Below are positions 10,479 through 20,404 of a stretch of 64,000 nucleotides of DNA, one piece after another. The notes under the pieces are model-generated. The model had not been told where the DNA came from. It saw nothing but the letters and a program-made list of their open reading frames with translations, and did no database searches. Origin of the DNA: Blastobasis lacticolella (lineage: Eukaryota; Arthropoda; Insecta; Lepidoptera; Blastobasidae). The stretch covers positions 10,048,122-10,112,121 of the forward strand of contig LR990044.1 in assembly GCA_905147135.1 (NCBI GenBank), written 5' to 3'. Position 1 is the stretch's first letter, and every line of letters starts with the position of its first letter. The position numbers and the translations under genes were made by a program.

Positions 10479-12140
10479 ATTTCCTAGCCTGATAGCACGC
10501 TGCGGTCGGCGCCCGCTTTATTCGCACCGTAACACCGGGCAATTTCTGTGCAAATGTCTCAATTAGCACAGAAAAGGTTGATAAAGCCTGGCTATAAATT
10601 TGTAGCAGTTCGTAGCGGCTATAATTTAGTCGGTGACCGCGATCTAGAAGTTGATTTCGATGATGATTGGTATATTAATCGATAAGTATTAAGATTGTTC
10701 AAAAACTAAATTTTGCATTAATCTTTGATTCCGTTCTTCCGTTCTTCCGATTTTTGTGAATATAGTATTTCATTAATATGAAATATTTTATTGCACCTAT
10801 CCTACACCTACCCCACACCTAACACCTAGCCTATACCTATCATACACATACTTTACCTACCTACCTATTGTTTTCTTGCTTAGAAACCTTCATTTTTAAT
10901 CACTCTATCTATTGAATCGCATTAAAATCAGTTGCGTAGTTTAAAACAGGTCTCCTGTAATTTGAAGTTGCGTATTTTAATGGAAATTAAATTTTAACAA
11001 AGCTATATAAATCATTCGAATAATTCCATTCGAATAAAATCCTTAAGTGTTTCCAATAAATAATCAATTTATCGTAGACTGGATTGGCAGAGCAAGGGCA
11101 GAACGGGGCATTAACCAGCTAACTATGAAAAATCTTAGACGGACCGAACTAGAGGTCAATTGAAGGTAACTTTGAATTTCTTGAGAGCTTGAGGTTTTTT
11201 ATACTGTGGCTTTTAAGTAAGTTGGAAGTGACATTCAATCATAAACGAAATGTTGGATTTGCAGCAATGTTATCTGATAATTTAGTAATGCATGTATTAA
11301 ATAATCATTCTTGGTATTGGGTCTTCCAAGAGTAATAACCGTAGAACAACGCACTAGCGGCCTCAATTTTTTCGGCATGAAAAATTCAATTATTTAGGTA
11401 TACAGAAAATAAAAATGGTGAGAGACACGGAGAGGCAAAATAAACTCTTATCGGTAGTAGGTAACATGGCAACTAGGCGCTTTTTAAAATGTACAAATGA
11501 TGTAAAATTCCTACTATTTAAGACATTTTGTCTGTCATTGTACTCACGTCAGCTGTGGACCAATTACAGTAGAACGTCGTTACACCATCAGAGTGCAGTA
11601 CAACAACACCTTTCACCAGCTATTGGGTCTACAGCATAGTTGTAGCCTCTGGCATGTTTCTTCAGGCACAAATTAACTCCTTTGAAACTGTGGTGCGTCA
11701 CCGTATTGCATCTTTCTGGTTGGCACGTTTGGTAATTCTGTGGTAGACTCGTCATATTTGGGCACTGGGTTGCTGTTATAAAAACCCATTATTAGGAAAC
11801 CTTTTTCATAAAGTAACAGTATTTGTGGATTACATCTGTTATGTATACTTAAATAAATTAATAAAATATATTTTTGTGATGTCGTAGTATCTATTAGGCA
11901 CATTAGTACTTATACAGTAGATAAAGCACGTACTTTTGACATGACATGTTATCTTTTGTAAATATTGTGCGGTTATTAATGTTATTATAAATTATTTTAC
12001 CTATTTTTAACGGTGGTTCTCGGTCTAATAATACGAGAATATGAATATAATAATCAAAATCAGCATAATTTTCCTCCTCCAAAGAGCCAATGCACCCTGT
12101 GTTAAGTATTAAACCCGTTTAAGTAATAATGAATGAATGA
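10479..12140. other. No gene seen; one repeat-F fragment
   Basis: Contains a plus-strand fragment of repeat F at about 10840-10952 (TTTTCTTGCTTAGAAACCTTC...CACTCTATCTATTG...GTTGCGTAGTTTAAAA). A 74-codon plus-strand frame at 11415-11639 has no recognised motif. The rest is AT-rich. Confidence 0.4.
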
Positions 12141-12141
12141 A

Positions 12142-12330
12142 TAACGCTTTATTGCACAATCAAAAGTATACAATGGGTACTTAAAATTAACAGCAGTAGA
12201 AGCAACAGGCGGCCTAATCGCTAAAAGCGATTTCTTCCAGGCAACCTTTTTGGGTAGTGAACTGTCGACAGAAGTGCAAGATAAGGAAATAAGCTGAGAG
12301 TGGGGCCGTTCAACAAAAAGCCATAGTGGT
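12142..12330 (-). mobile_element. Truncated LINE 3' end related to LINE-C
   Basis: GAATAACGCTTTATTGCACA and GGCGGCCTAATCGCTAAAAG followed by CTTCCAGGCAACC parallel the sequence just downstream of the LINE-C stop (40615-40720: CTCTTTATTGCACA, GGCGGTCTTATCACTAATG, CTTCCAGACAACC). On the minus strand this is a TGTGCAATAAAG-type 3' end with an (ATTC)n tail. Only 3' sequence remains. Confidence 0.65.
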
Positions 12331-13360
12331 GTAATTTTAATTAATACTAATAAAACTATAGATAAATATACCTAGCATAATACTATAAATACATATTTAA
12401 AAACAGAATAGAAGAGAGTAAGGTTTATCTGGAATGATATTAGCAAACATATAAGAGTTATGAGAAGCAATAGACTTGAAGAAGCTTTATGGGACAGACT
12501 GTAGAAGATAAGCTTTAAGTATTAGACCCGGTTGTCTGATTGAATTAAATAAAAAACGTAGCTGATTTTCATTCAACTTTTACAAACGAACTAATCACTT
12601 CTTTAATATAAAATTGCAGAATATTTTAAAGTCGGTCCCTTAGTAAATATTTTCAATAATTATCCAACATCTTCGGGGGCCTGGGTCAAATTTTTTTATC
12701 TGTATTCTGTAGAATAGTTAGATTAAGAGTTTTTTTTTATACCACTAAGGTGGAAAACAAGCTTATGGTAAATGATAGCGTGATGGTAAACATTCACTGT
12801 AAATATATATTTTTTATTTTAACCGTTTTAAGATAAGCTTTAAAATTTATTATATTAACAACACTTTAAGGTGTTGTACAATTAACTCATAATCATACAA
12901 CAACACCCTAAAAATTCAGTTTCTAGTTCCTACTTTACCAACATTTTTATTTCTACCCTTTTATATTACACCATATACAATGAAACAATAGAAAGCTTAC
13001 AGCATTTTTATCTGGAAAATTTACAGCTCTACAGCTCTCCTGGCACACTCCAGCTGCAGTTTACGAAGGAATAGGTATCGAGTGCGTCTCGGCCCGTTCC
13101 TGGTGTCGTCATACTGCAATAATGGCACTATTTATTGCACATTCGACACTGGAACACCGTAACGTGTCGTTGCAGATAAATGTCTTGCCACTGTGCTGAC
13201 AAAGCAGCGGCGAATTTGCAGTTCTTTTTACGAGTTGCTGTTTTCAGTTGTTTATAGTAAAGTGTGGTAATGTTCACTCGATTTTCTTTTTATGAATTTA
13301 TTTGTAGTATTTGAATGTAATGTTTGACAAATTAGGATCACTGCAGAATAAATATTAGTT
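12331..13360. other. AT-rich DNA, no gene seen
   Basis: No open frame of interest, no tRNA-like box and no long inverted repeat recognised. A minus-strand frame at 13252-13494 crosses a SINE fragment and is a by-product of it. Confidence 0.4.
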
Positions 13361-13477
13361 ACTCGTTTCTCGTGCCGAAGACGTGGCCCACCTCGGAAGG
13401 AGTAATAGGAAGGCGGACCCTGGGCCCCGTGCCACAACCGGGACTTAACGCCAAAATGATGATGACTCGTTTCTCGT
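13361..13477 (+). mobile_element. 5'-truncated SINE-2 with 13-bp target duplication
   Basis: The body at 13374-13464 ends GCGGACCCTGGGCC...CACAACCGGGACTTAACGCC, the 3' half of SINE-2. It is flanked on both sides by ACTCGTTTCTCGT (13361-13373 and 13465-13477), a perfect 13-bp direct repeat. This fixes the 3' terminus of the SINE at the short ATGATGATG tail. Confidence 0.85.
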
Positions 13478-13483
13478 TCAATT

Positions 13484-13659
13484 GAATTTTTCATCTTACT
13501 TACTTACTGAACTGGCACAACAACCCAAAGTGGATCTTGGCTTCCGACACCCGAGACCGCCACCTCTTCCTATCCTGCGCCATCTCCTGCCAATCGACGA
13601 TTCCCAGTGCGTGCAGGTCTTTCAGAACTTCATCCATCCAGCGATATGTGGGAATTTTT
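13484..13659 (-). mobile_element. LINE-E 3' fragment with 8-bp target duplication
   Basis: Minus-strand translation gives RWMDEVLKDLHALGIVDWQE, then MAQDRKRWRS and EAKIHFGL before a stop, the C-terminal end of an RTE-like insect LINE, followed by a (TAAG)n tail. Direct repeats GAATTTTT at 13484-13491 and 13652-13659 flank it. The same family at 27320-27852 is rearranged. Confidence 0.75.
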
Positions 13660-14684
13660 AATATATAACATACAATAAAACATTTAAAAAGGTGTGTCTA
13701 TACATTGAATATATATTTATTAAAAATTATTTAGGGCGATGAAGAAATAGTCGGGCCGGGCCCACTAGTCTATCAATAAAAAGAAGAACTTTCAAACGAC
13801 TGCTGCAAAAATTACAAAAGTCACAATCGGAAAGCGCACTCTTCCGCTGGCAATATAAACTGGCCATTCCGCGCGTCGCCAGGCACTATTGGCCGCAAAC
13901 AAATGCCACTATTTATCGTAAAAAAGACCAATAAAATAAACAGCAAATCGCTTTTGAAACGCAAAAACGTATTTTACTCGCTTTACGCTGCGATCCCCGC
14001 CCAGAAATTAATGAACGTAGATAAAACAGATTGTTAGTTTTAATATCGACGAATTATTATAAGCTTTTTTATTGTTTGTCACGTTTGTTGGCTTTTTTGT
14101 GAAAATTTCTATGGATTTTTTGCGCTTGCGGAATTAATTATGCAGAACGAGGTCGTTCGGAAAACTCCACGATAATATCTTAGTAATTAATGTTTTAATA
14201 TTTCGCGAGCCAATTTATATCGCTTCTGTACGTAAACAAGCACTCAAATAATTATGTGGAGTTATTGGACGTTTTACATCTATAGCGGGATTGTTTTTGC
14301 TTCGCGAATCTTAGTCGCTATAGTGAACAAAGCGCATGCCCTTTTGCGTACAAATTGCTTCGTGTAGCAGCGTAAAAATGGGATAAAAGCTCCAAAATTT
14401 ATGTCCAGGGCTCATCGTGGGCCATTAACACGTAGTAGCGTTCTGCATAAAACATTAAAACGTCAGGACACAGCGCCTGCACTCTTATTTACGACACCCT
14501 GTATTAACAATTTTCAATTATTCTCTTCCCTTTCTACATCAGGTGGCTGCGACTTTAAAATTTATAAGGCGGCTGATGAATGTCCATGTTCATTTTTTAT
14601 TTACGCACAAACAGTAATTTAAATGCAGAATCCATTTTCGGTAACCGAAAAAGCGAATTTAGATTTTACTGAGTGGCAGAGTGA
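13660..14684. other. No gene seen
   Basis: AT-rich, with no repeat that I could match elsewhere in the window. A 73-codon plus-strand frame at 14401-14622 has no recognisable motif. Confidence 0.4.
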
Positions 14685-14974
14685 TAAACTACCTTATCAT
14701 ATCAGCCGAAGGCGCTCACTTCTGGGCAAAGGTCGGCCCTGTGCCTTCCTCATCCAGCTGGTACCTACGCTCTTTACCAGGTCGGCGGTCCACCTTGTGG
14801 GAGGCTTACCCACGCTGCGTTTTCCGGTACGTGGTCGCCACTCAAGAACTTTACTGCCCGATCGGCCATCTGTTCTTCGAGCTATGTGCCCTGCCTACTG
14901 CCACTTTAGCCTGGCAATCCTTACGGCTATGTCGAAGACCTTCGTAAGGTTTCGAATCTCCTCCTAAACTACCT
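14685..14974 (-). mobile_element. 5'-truncated RTE (LINE-B family) with 10-bp target duplication
   Basis: 14695-14964 matches the 3' end of LINE-B (compare 17353-17642): ATATCAGCC...CTGG, CATCCAGCTGGTACCT, CGGTCCACCTTGTGGGAGG and TACGTGGTCGCCACTC. It is flanked by TAAACTACCT at 14685-14694 and 14965-14974. It encodes only the last 90 or so RT residues on the minus strand, with frameshifts. The two overlapping plus-strand frames here are shadows. Confidence 0.9.
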
Positions 14975-17341
14975 ATATATAGGTAAGTTACCTCTTATAA
15001 ACTATACTTAAAGATGCAAAGTTTCGACGCGAAGACACAACCAATCAAATAAACTTTCGAGTCTAGTCATTATATTTATCTCAAACTTTACAATGAAAAT
15101 TGGTCATGTCTGTGTGCTCATGCAAGATGCGGTACAAAGGCGGACGATATCGAAGGAAGCACCTGCCGCCCGGGTCAAGACCTGCTCCGGGCTCTGATCG
15201 AACTGCGAAGATTCATCGATATTGCGAGCCGGGCCAGATGAAACGTTTAAAATTATTATTCGATGGAACGTTCCACATACAACCATACAACGGTGAGGTA
15301 TGTTATTTAAGGCACTAGTACTTAAAAGTTTGTGGTACAAACATTTTGTTACACGATTCAGATTATTCTTTGAGGTTCAGTGACAGACTGAAGGAGCACG
15401 ATTTGGAATATTTCGCCCAGTCATCAGAAAATATTGATTGTAAGACTGAGGCACATTGCAGGTGTTATAAAATTATTTTATAGCAGAACTTCAGAGCTTA
15501 TAACACTTTTACCCAAATTTCGGTTTTAATTTTACATTACCTTCAAGACTTGAGTGAATAGGCTGTTCTTAGACAGGCATGCTCCATCATCGGCCGCATC
15601 GTCACTTGTCAACAGGTGAGATGGCGGTGAAATGCCTGGCTAGTTTAATTATAAATAAAACATCACAATTTTACAAATTCAAACTAGTAAGTACCCAAAT
15701 TTTAAATTGACTATGTCTGTTACGTTTACATATTCATTTATATATTCCTACTTCATCTCAAAGACCGTTTAAGAATAACAAGAGCAACAATTTCGAAGGA
15801 GCCGAGCGCAATCCCTCTCAGCTCTGGCAGCGCATAATTAAAACTCACGCCCATGTCCAGTAAACGGCTCTATTAGACCGGTTGAATTTATTTAGCATTT
15901 TTACCGAAACCGAGCACGTACCGAGGTAATGGAGTGGCGACGTTTGTCACCGTAACAACCCCGGGATCGTATTCTAAATCGCGATAAAGGACAAATTTAC
16001 TACTGCCCTAATGACGCTCGTAACTCGCGAGGTGGCCCCATACTAACCAAGTAGGCTTCCGAGGAGGAAAATAAATACTATTAAGAAGATTTAGAACTAC
16101 CAAAGCTAAATCGAGGTGGGCAAGAACTCGAGTGGGTGACTAGGTTAAGTGGGGTAGGTGCGCTTTTTCTAAAGTAGTCGTTTCCTGTCTAGTAGGCACT
16201 AAAATTTATAAGCGCGGAGCGCTGTGCGAAAATGAAGAAAGTAGAGAGAACTTTATAAAAGGATTATTACAATCGCTTTTAGTAATTTAAAAAAATAAAA
16301 TCTTTATTTAAATATAAAAAGAATCTGCGGTTCAAGGATGAGTTCTTGATACCTAAGGGAGAGCTAATAGACCCAATTAGAATTCTTTTAGGCTATTTTA
16401 TTTGTTTGACGATGCACTAAATATATCTACCTACTGAAAGCTACAGTAATTGCGAAATTAACTTTGTGGTGTTTGAATAACTAATTGAAGTCTCATTTTT
16501 ATTTACTGCATCTATTTCTGGCGACATTCTGTATAAATTCTGGGAACTTAATAGAGTCGTATGTAGTAATTCTACCTATGTGAAAACATTTTGTTTGCTT
16601 TAGACAATTTGTTTGCTTTTTAATATTTTATTTTGTTTTAAAAATGGTAGGTAGGTTTAGGTATTTTAATTAACAAAATACTTTTTAGTGCACAAAATAT
16701 TTTTCGGAAAACGATACGAAGTTGAAATGGTTGAAGCCGTTGTAACGAGTGAAAAATAAAAAATGAAAACTGGATTTTTTTATGTTTCGTTTTAGCGAGT
16801 TTGACATAGTTCCCTACTATACACGATTCGCTGAATCCGATGTGTTCTTTTATCAAACAGTCGTCTATCATTTTTGTAGTTGCTGTTTTCGATAGAAATC
16901 TACAAAAATATCAGTTCTATATTCATTTTTCATGAATTATTCAATCGAAATGTGGAAGTCTATCTCAATTTCGAAACGAAAATAGATATCCTTAAAATTT
17001 TCAACTGTAACCGGGCGCGGAGGTGAATTCACAAAATCTCGCTATCTAAAATTGTATTTGAGATATCAAAAACGTGAGATGAAAGCGAGCTGGCCGAATC
17101 TAGATAATGCAAATATACCGAGGAGGGCGTATGCGCTTTACGGAACTCCTTTGACGGTCGGTACGCGGAAAATGTTTGAAATACTCTGTGGTCACTTCGT
17201 GCATGGCGGAACACACGATAGAAACATTTGAAACATTGCTCGAATTTATGCATACATGGCTCTTCGTTAACTATCGTTATTCTTCAGTATGATTTGCAAA
17301 ATTGAAATGTGACAGTGACAACGCTGGTTAGGTATAAACGT
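14975..17341. other. No gene seen; one repeat-H fragment
   Basis: Holds repeat H at about 15540-15660 (CCTTCAAGACTTGAG...ATAGGCTGTTCTTAGACAGGC...GTGAGATGGCGGTGAAATGCC), also found at 36785-36900. The rest is AT-rich with only short chance frames on both strands (for example 15100-15340, 16638-16871, 17029-17253). Confidence 0.4.
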
Positions 17342-17352
17342 AGGGGGAGAAT
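17342..17352. repeat. Target-site duplication, left copy
   Basis: AGGGGGAGAAT, identical to 20394-20404 and immediately outside both ends of LINE-B. It marks the staggered nick made at integration. Confidence 0.9.
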
Positions 17353-17359
17353 CATCATA

Positions 17360-18808
17360 TCAGCCAGAAGACGCCCACTGCTGGGCATAGGCCTCCCCCA
17401 GAGATCTCCACAAAGACCGGTCCTGTGCTTTCCGCATCCAGCTGGTACCTGCGATCCTTACCAGGTCGTCGGTCCACCTTGTAGGAGGCCTACCCACGCT
17501 GCGTCTACCGGTACGTGGTCGCCACTCGAGAACTTTACTCCCCCATCGGCCATCTGTTCTTCGAGCTATGTGCCCTGCCCACTGCCACTTCAGTCTGGCA
17601 ATCCTTAGAGCTATGTCGGTGACCTTGGTTCGCTTGCGGATCTCCTCATTTCTGACTCGATCGCGCAAAGAAACTCCGAGCATAGCTCTTTCCATTGCCC
17701 TTTGGGTAACAGTGAGCTTTCTTATAAGGCCCATAGTGAGTGGCCTCGTTTCAGATCCGTAAGTCATCACTGGCAACACACATTGGTCAAAGACCTTCGT
17801 CTTGAGACACTGCGGTAATTGGGACGAAAATATGTGGCGTAGCTTCCCGAACGCTGCCCAACCGAGTTGGATTCGTCGATTGACCTCTTTCTCGAAATTG
17901 GACCTACCTAGCCGGACTATTTGTCCTAGGTATGTATAGTCGTCAACAACTTCAAGTGGAGTGCCTCCAACTGTCACTGGAGTAGGCACAACATGGACAT
18001 TCGACATAATTTTCGTCTTGTCCATGTTAATTTTTAGACCTACTTGTTGAGAGGCACTACAGAGGTCATCGAGCATTTTGCCCAAGTCTTCCAGGGTTTC
18101 AGCCATGACTACGATATCGTCAGCAAATCTGAGGTGCGTGAGGTACTCGCCGTTAATATTGATGCCAAGTCCGTCCCAGTCCAGAAGCCTAAAGATATCC
18201 TCCAGTGCAGCGGTAAACAACTTCGGAGATATGACATCACCTTGTCTAACACCTCGCTGCAGCTGAATAGGTTCTGTGGTCTTGTCCTGGAGACGAACTG
18301 ACATAGTGGCGTTTTTGTACAAACACTTCAATGCTTCGATATATCGATAGTCAATTTGGCACCGCTGTAGAGACTGGAGCGCCGCCCAAGTTTCGATCGA
18401 ATCGAAGGCTTTCTCATAGTCCACAAACGCCAAGCATAATGGCCGGTTATACTCTTCGGTCTTCTGTACAACCTGCCGCAGCGTATGTATGTGGTCTATG
18501 GTACTAAAACCTTTTCGGAATCCGGCTTGTTCGGGAGGCTGGAAGTCATCAAACCTGCGTGCGAGACGATTCGTAATGACTCTCGAAAACAGCTTATAGA
18601 CATGGGTCAGTAGCGATATTGGTCTGAAGTTCTTCAAGAGAGCCTTATCACCTTTCTTGAAGAACAATATCACTATGCTTCTGTGCCATGCTTCCGGCGT
18701 TTTGCCCTCGAGGATGACGGAATTGAACAGCTTCTGAAGAGTCTTAAGCACAGGTTTGCCACCAGCTTTCAGAAGCTCAGCCGTAATTCCATCATCACCC
18801 GGCGCCAT
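17360..18808 (-). CDS. LINE-B reverse transcriptase domain (482 codons open)
   Basis: Reverse transcriptase for target-primed reverse transcription. Motifs by residue from the first Met are PGDDGITAELLK (3-14), FFKKGD (49-54), NFRPISLLTHVYKL (60-73), EQAGFRKGFSTIDHI (93-107), FVDYEKAFDSI with catalytic Asp130, RGVRQGDVISP (185-195), FADD (228-231) and a thumb with YLGQIV. A C-terminal region follows, containing WAGHIARRTDGRWG and GRPPTRW. All catalytic residues are intact. The ATG at 18808 is probably not the natural start: it follows a one-base frameshift (about 18806-18811), and the conserved frame continues upstream in another phase. In the active element this would be the second half of a single EN-RT polyprotein. 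Confidence 0.9.
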   Translation of the reverse strand: MAPGDDGITAELLKAGGKPVLKTLQKLFNSVILEGKTPEAWHRSIVILFFKKGDKALLKNFRPISLLTHVYKLFSRVITNRLARRFDDFQPPEQAGFRKGFSTIDHIHTLRQVVQKTEEYNRPLCLAFVDYEKAFDSIETWAALQSLQRCQIDYRYIEALKCLYKNATMSVRLQDKTTEPIQLQRGVRQGDVISPKLFTAALEDIFRLLDWDGLGININGEYLTHLRFADDIVVMAETLEDLGKMLDDLCSASQQVGLKINMDKTKIMSNVHVVPTPVTVGGTPLEVVDDYTYLGQIVRLGRSNFEKEVNRRIQLGWAAFGKLRHIFSSQLPQCLKTKVFDQCVLPVMTYGSETRPLTMGLIRKLTVTQRAMERAMLGVSLRDRVRNEEIRKRTKVTDIALRIARLKWQWAGHIARRTDGRWGSKVLEWRPRTGRRSVGRPPTRWTDDLVRIAGTSWMRKAQDRSLWRSLGEAYAQQWASSG

Positions 18809-18834
18809 TGTTTTTAAGCTGTTTGAGAGCCATA

Positions 18835-20232
18835 CTAATCTCGTACAGGCCGATGTCCGGGATATCTTCGGTGTAGTGTCGGGTCAACTTGGCTCTGGGG
18901 TCTTTTGCCATACTGGTAACAGGTGCCCGTGTTGTCGTGTATAACTGACCAATGTCCATAGAACCTCTCGACTTCCCTCAAAACCTCGGACTTGGTCGAA
19001 ACAACTCTGCCGTCATCCGTTTTCAGTCTCGTCAACTGGCTCTGTCCAATCGACAGATCTCTCGCAAAGACTTTAGAGCCTTTGTTCCGCTCGATCGCCG
19101 CCTCAATATTGGTAGTATTGAAGCGGCGTATGTCGCGAGTCAGAGACTTGGAGATCTGTCGATTAAGTCGCCTAAATTGAGGGACATCATCAGGGGATTG
19201 CAGAGTCATTCCGCGTCTTTCTTCGATGAGTTTGAGGGTATCGTCAGAGATTTTGTTTGTTCTGTTTGTACGGCAGGCCTTATAAAACTTTGACCCAACC
19301 GTATAGACAGTTTCCACGAACCTGTTATTATAGTCGTCCACGTCGACGCACTCTCCTAGGCACTCGAAGCGATTTTGTAATTCGAGTTGAAAGCTCTCGG
19401 GGTTTTGGATTTGGATGGGTAGAGGCCGGAGCGTGGACCTCATCAATCTCGATCTTTCCAGCTGGGGATTAATATTCAATGTGCCTCTTACCAAGCGGTG
19501 ATCACTGCCAATTTTAACGCTATTGATCACCGAGACATCATTGAATATATGCCGTTTCGTAGATAGGATGAAGTCAATCTCATTTTTTGTGACACCATCG
19601 GGACTAACCCACGTCCATCTGCGATGATCCGGCTTCCTGAAAAATGAGTTCATCATAAAGAGTCCCTCCTTCTCCATAAAGCCGGCCAGCATCTGGCCAC
19701 GGGCGTTCCGACTTCCAACTCCAAATTGCCCCACTCTCAACTCGTCTCCGCCTCGTTTGCCCAGTTTCGCGTTGAAATCCCCCATGACAACGGTATGGTG
19801 TGTCTTGGAGGTATGCATGGCTGTAGAAATATCCTCATACATAGCCTCCACTTCATCGTCGGAGTGAGTCGAAGTCGGTGCGTAGACCTGTATGACCTTC
19901 AACGAATACCGCTTGGTAATTCTGAGTATAAGGTACGCTACCCTAGACGACACACTCTCGATTTTGACGATGTTGTTCACGAGGGATTTGTGGACGAGGA
20001 ACCCGACACCACCTAAGGACAGTTGGTCGCCCTCCCGGAAGTAAAGCATATTTCCGGACTTTATGATTATCGAGTCCTCCCCCTTTCTTCGAACTTCAGA
20101 TAACCCTATAATATCCCAATTTAATCTGCTTACCACTTCCTCCAGTTCCACGAGCTTTTCGTCGGTCCGCAGTGTCTGGACATTGTATGTAGCCAGGGCC
20201 AGTGGTCGTGCTTTGTGGTAGCCTGGTCGCAT
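18835..20232 (-). CDS. LINE-B apurinic-type endonuclease plus linker (465 codons open)
   Basis: Makes the first-strand nick at the insertion site. Motifs are ATYNVQTLR (Asn17), GLSEVRR (Glu46), QVYAPTS (115-121), VMGDFNAK (Asp152, Asn154), KNEIDFILS (216-224) and GSDHRLV (Asp244, His245), so all catalytic positions are present. A linker leading towards RT follows from about residue 255. The conserved frame is lost at about residue 420 (near 18960), where roughly seven extra bases break ERFYG from QLYTTT; the last 45 residues are out of frame. The first ATG after the 5' leader was taken as the start. Confidence 0.9.
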   Translation of the reverse strand: MRPGYHKARPLALATYNVQTLRTDEKLVELEEVVSRLNWDIIGLSEVRRKGEDSIIIKSGNMLYFREGDQLSLGGVGFLVHKSLVNNIVKIESVSSRVAYLILRITKRYSLKVIQVYAPTSTHSDDEVEAMYEDISTAMHTSKTHHTVVMGDFNAKLGKRGGDELRVGQFGVGSRNARGQMLAGFMEKEGLFMMNSFFRKPDHRRWTWVSPDGVTKNEIDFILSTKRHIFNDVSVINSVKIGSDHRLVRGTLNINPQLERSRLMRSTLRPLPIQIQNPESFQLELQNRFECLGECVDVDDYNNRFVETVYTVGSKFYKACRTNRTNKISDDTLKLIEERRGMTLQSPDDVPQFRRLNRQISKSLTRDIRRFNTTNIEAAIERNKGSKVFARDLSIGQSQLTRLKTDDGRVVSTKSEVLREVERFYGHWSVIHDNTGTCYQYGKRPQSQVDPTLHRRYPGHRPVRD

Positions 20233-20393
20233 CCGGTGATTCTTCGCACCCCCTGCCCCGCCGTTACCGTGACCGCTACCATACTATCCGAAAGATGCTG
20301 CTGCCCATCATCCGGGTTATTCCCTTAGTCGCCTCTTACGACACCCATGACACCATGGTGCTATTCTTTTAAGTGGCGGCACCACACACCACC
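20233..20393 (-). promoter_or_regulatory. LINE-B 5' leader, shared with short deleted copies
   Basis: About 160 bp between the 5' terminus and the first ATG. The terminal 110 bp (minus strand GTGGTGTGTGGTGCCGCCAC to GGCAGCAGCATCTTTC) are conserved in the internally deleted elements at 28241-28496 and 51597-51850. By analogy with other LINEs this would carry the internal promoter. No promoter motif was identified, so the regulatory role is inferred. Confidence 0.5.
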
Positions 20394-20404
20394 AGGGGGA
20401 GAAT
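20394..20404. repeat. Target-site duplication, right copy
   Basis: AGGGGGAGAAT, identical to 17342-17352, immediately 5' (element sense) of LINE-B. Confidence 0.9.

Larger units (their letters stand above)
17353..20393 (-). mobile_element. LINE-B: full-length RTE-type retrotransposon
   Basis: A 3.04-kb minus-strand element bounded by perfect 11-bp target duplications. The 5' end (GTGGTGTGTGGTGCCGCC on the minus strand) is followed by a short leader, endonuclease, RT and an extremely short 3' end: the RT stop lies about 7 nt from the terminus, which finishes TATGATG. Compact length, the apurinic-type endonuclease and RT motifs GVRQGDVISP and FADD fit the RTE clade. Two frameshifts separate endonuclease from RT, so this copy is probably dead in cis. 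The perfect duplication suggests a fairly recent insertion. Confidence 0.93.

Noticed and set aside
17309..20016. Several plus-strand open frames of 60-113 codons
   Set aside because: All lie opposite the LINE-B endonuclease and RT frames and carry no motifs; they are shadows.
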